Below, one piece after another: positions 5,025 to 5,269 of a stretch of 5,269 nt of DNA. This DNA is from Rhizobacter sp. (GTDB lineage: Bacteria; Pseudomonadota; Gammaproteobacteria; Burkholderiales; Burkholderiaceae_C), in assembly GCA_025351675.1 (NCBI GenBank), contig JANXVK010000247.1:1-5269 (forward strand). Direction: 5' to 3'. The notes beneath the pieces were generated by a model, which was given only the letters and a program-made list of their open reading frames with translations, had not been told where the DNA came from and searched no databases. Position 1 is the first letter of the stretch, and the number at the start of each line of letters is the position of its first letter. A program made the position numbers and the translations under genes.

Positions 5025-5269
5025 TCAAGCTGCACCGGCCGTTTGCAGACGGATTTCCCCACCCAGTACCGCAAGCCTTTTGCGCACCATCCACAAGTTG
5101 CTCAGCGCGAACAATGTCTTGAGTTGAGCCGCGTTCTTGGCCAAGCCCCGGGAGCGAACCTTGACGAAGCCGAACTGGCGCTTGATCACCCGGAACGGGT
5201 GCTCGACCTTCGCACGGATGCTGGCCTTGATCTTCTCGACCTTGTCGATCAACGCACCAACGGTTTGCG
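5025..5269 (-). CDS. IS5-family transposase, C-terminal part (runs off the window)
   Basis: Eighty codons of the C-terminus of a DDE transposase that moves the IS5-family element by cut-and-paste. The frame is open to the window edge, so the N-terminus and the two catalytic aspartates are not visible. The diagnostic stretch is [18 protein letters not shown]: it contains the R-x3-E-x6-K signature, whose Glu (codon 22 of the visible part) is the third catalytic residue. [26 protein letters not shown], typical of IS5 proteins, follows. No frameshift or stop disrupts the visible part, so the gene may be intact. An apparent start at 5252 (TTG) is internal and should not be used. Confidence 0.92.
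   Translation of the reverse strand, partial: QTVGALIDKVEKIKASIRAKVEHPFRVIKRQFGFVKVRSRGLAKNAAQLKTLFALSNLWMVRKRLAVLGGEIRLQTAGAA

Larger units (their letters stand above)
4887..5269 (-). mobile_element. IS5-family insertion sequence, 3' (transposase-terminus) end only
   Basis: The transposase C-terminus at the right edge is followed, on the minus strand, by about 138 non-coding bases ending near GGGGAAGGTCTGCTCAA (plus 4887-4903). That end resembles the GGAAGGT-type terminal inverted repeats of IS5-group elements. Its mate, and most of the element, lie beyond the window, so the inverted repeat and target duplication cannot be confirmed; the flanking CTTG at 4884-4887 is only a guess as target site. 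The long tail after the stop contains no recognisable gene. Confidence 0.6.

Noticed and set aside
4799..5074. A 91-codon minus-strand frame across the IS boundary
   Set aside because: It crosses the transposase end in another frame and the probable terminal repeat, so it cannot be a conserved gene.

Overview
The window looks like chromosomal DNA of a high-GC betaproteobacterium, probably from the Burkholderiales. The basis is the strong G/C preference at third codon positions in the first genes, the long spurious antisense frames this produces, and the protein families present. Genus cannot be fixed from the sequence alone.

Layout. Bases 100-2109 (+) encode a CPA2-type (KefB/KefC-like) cation:proton antiporter with fused RCK domains. 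After 55 bases on the same strand lies a small exported histidine phosphatase (2165-2752). Facing it is a stand-alone cyclic-nucleotide-binding-domain protein (2849-3316, -), with a strong Shine-Dalgarno and a recognisable promoter that has a perfect inverted repeat in its spacer. About 600 bases without a convincing gene follow (3317-3925); they hold several palindromes and short repeats. Then comes a single-domain GAF protein (about 3926-4432, +) with visibly lower GC at codon third positions. It is convergent with a 74-residue conserved hypothetical protein carrying a TGPRTPDGEA-type motif (4515-4739, -). The right edge holds the 3' end of an IS5-family insertion sequence: the C-terminal 80 residues of its transposase (5025-5269, -) and a probable terminal inverted repeat near 4887. 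The rest of the element lies outside the window.

How the parts relate. The left half (antiporter, phosphatase, cNMP protein) reads as ordinary core chromosome: ion homeostasis, an envelope phosphatase and a small nucleotide sensor, with no evident shared pathway. The right half (GAF protein, small hypothetical, IS5 end, long intergenic DNA) has the look of an accessory or insertion-prone segment. I found no convincing new multi-gene system. The points most worth a second look are the operator-like repeat in the cNMP gene promoter, the palindrome cluster at 3544-3580, the isolated GAF and cNMP sensor domains that lack output domains, and the small conserved hypothetical protein.
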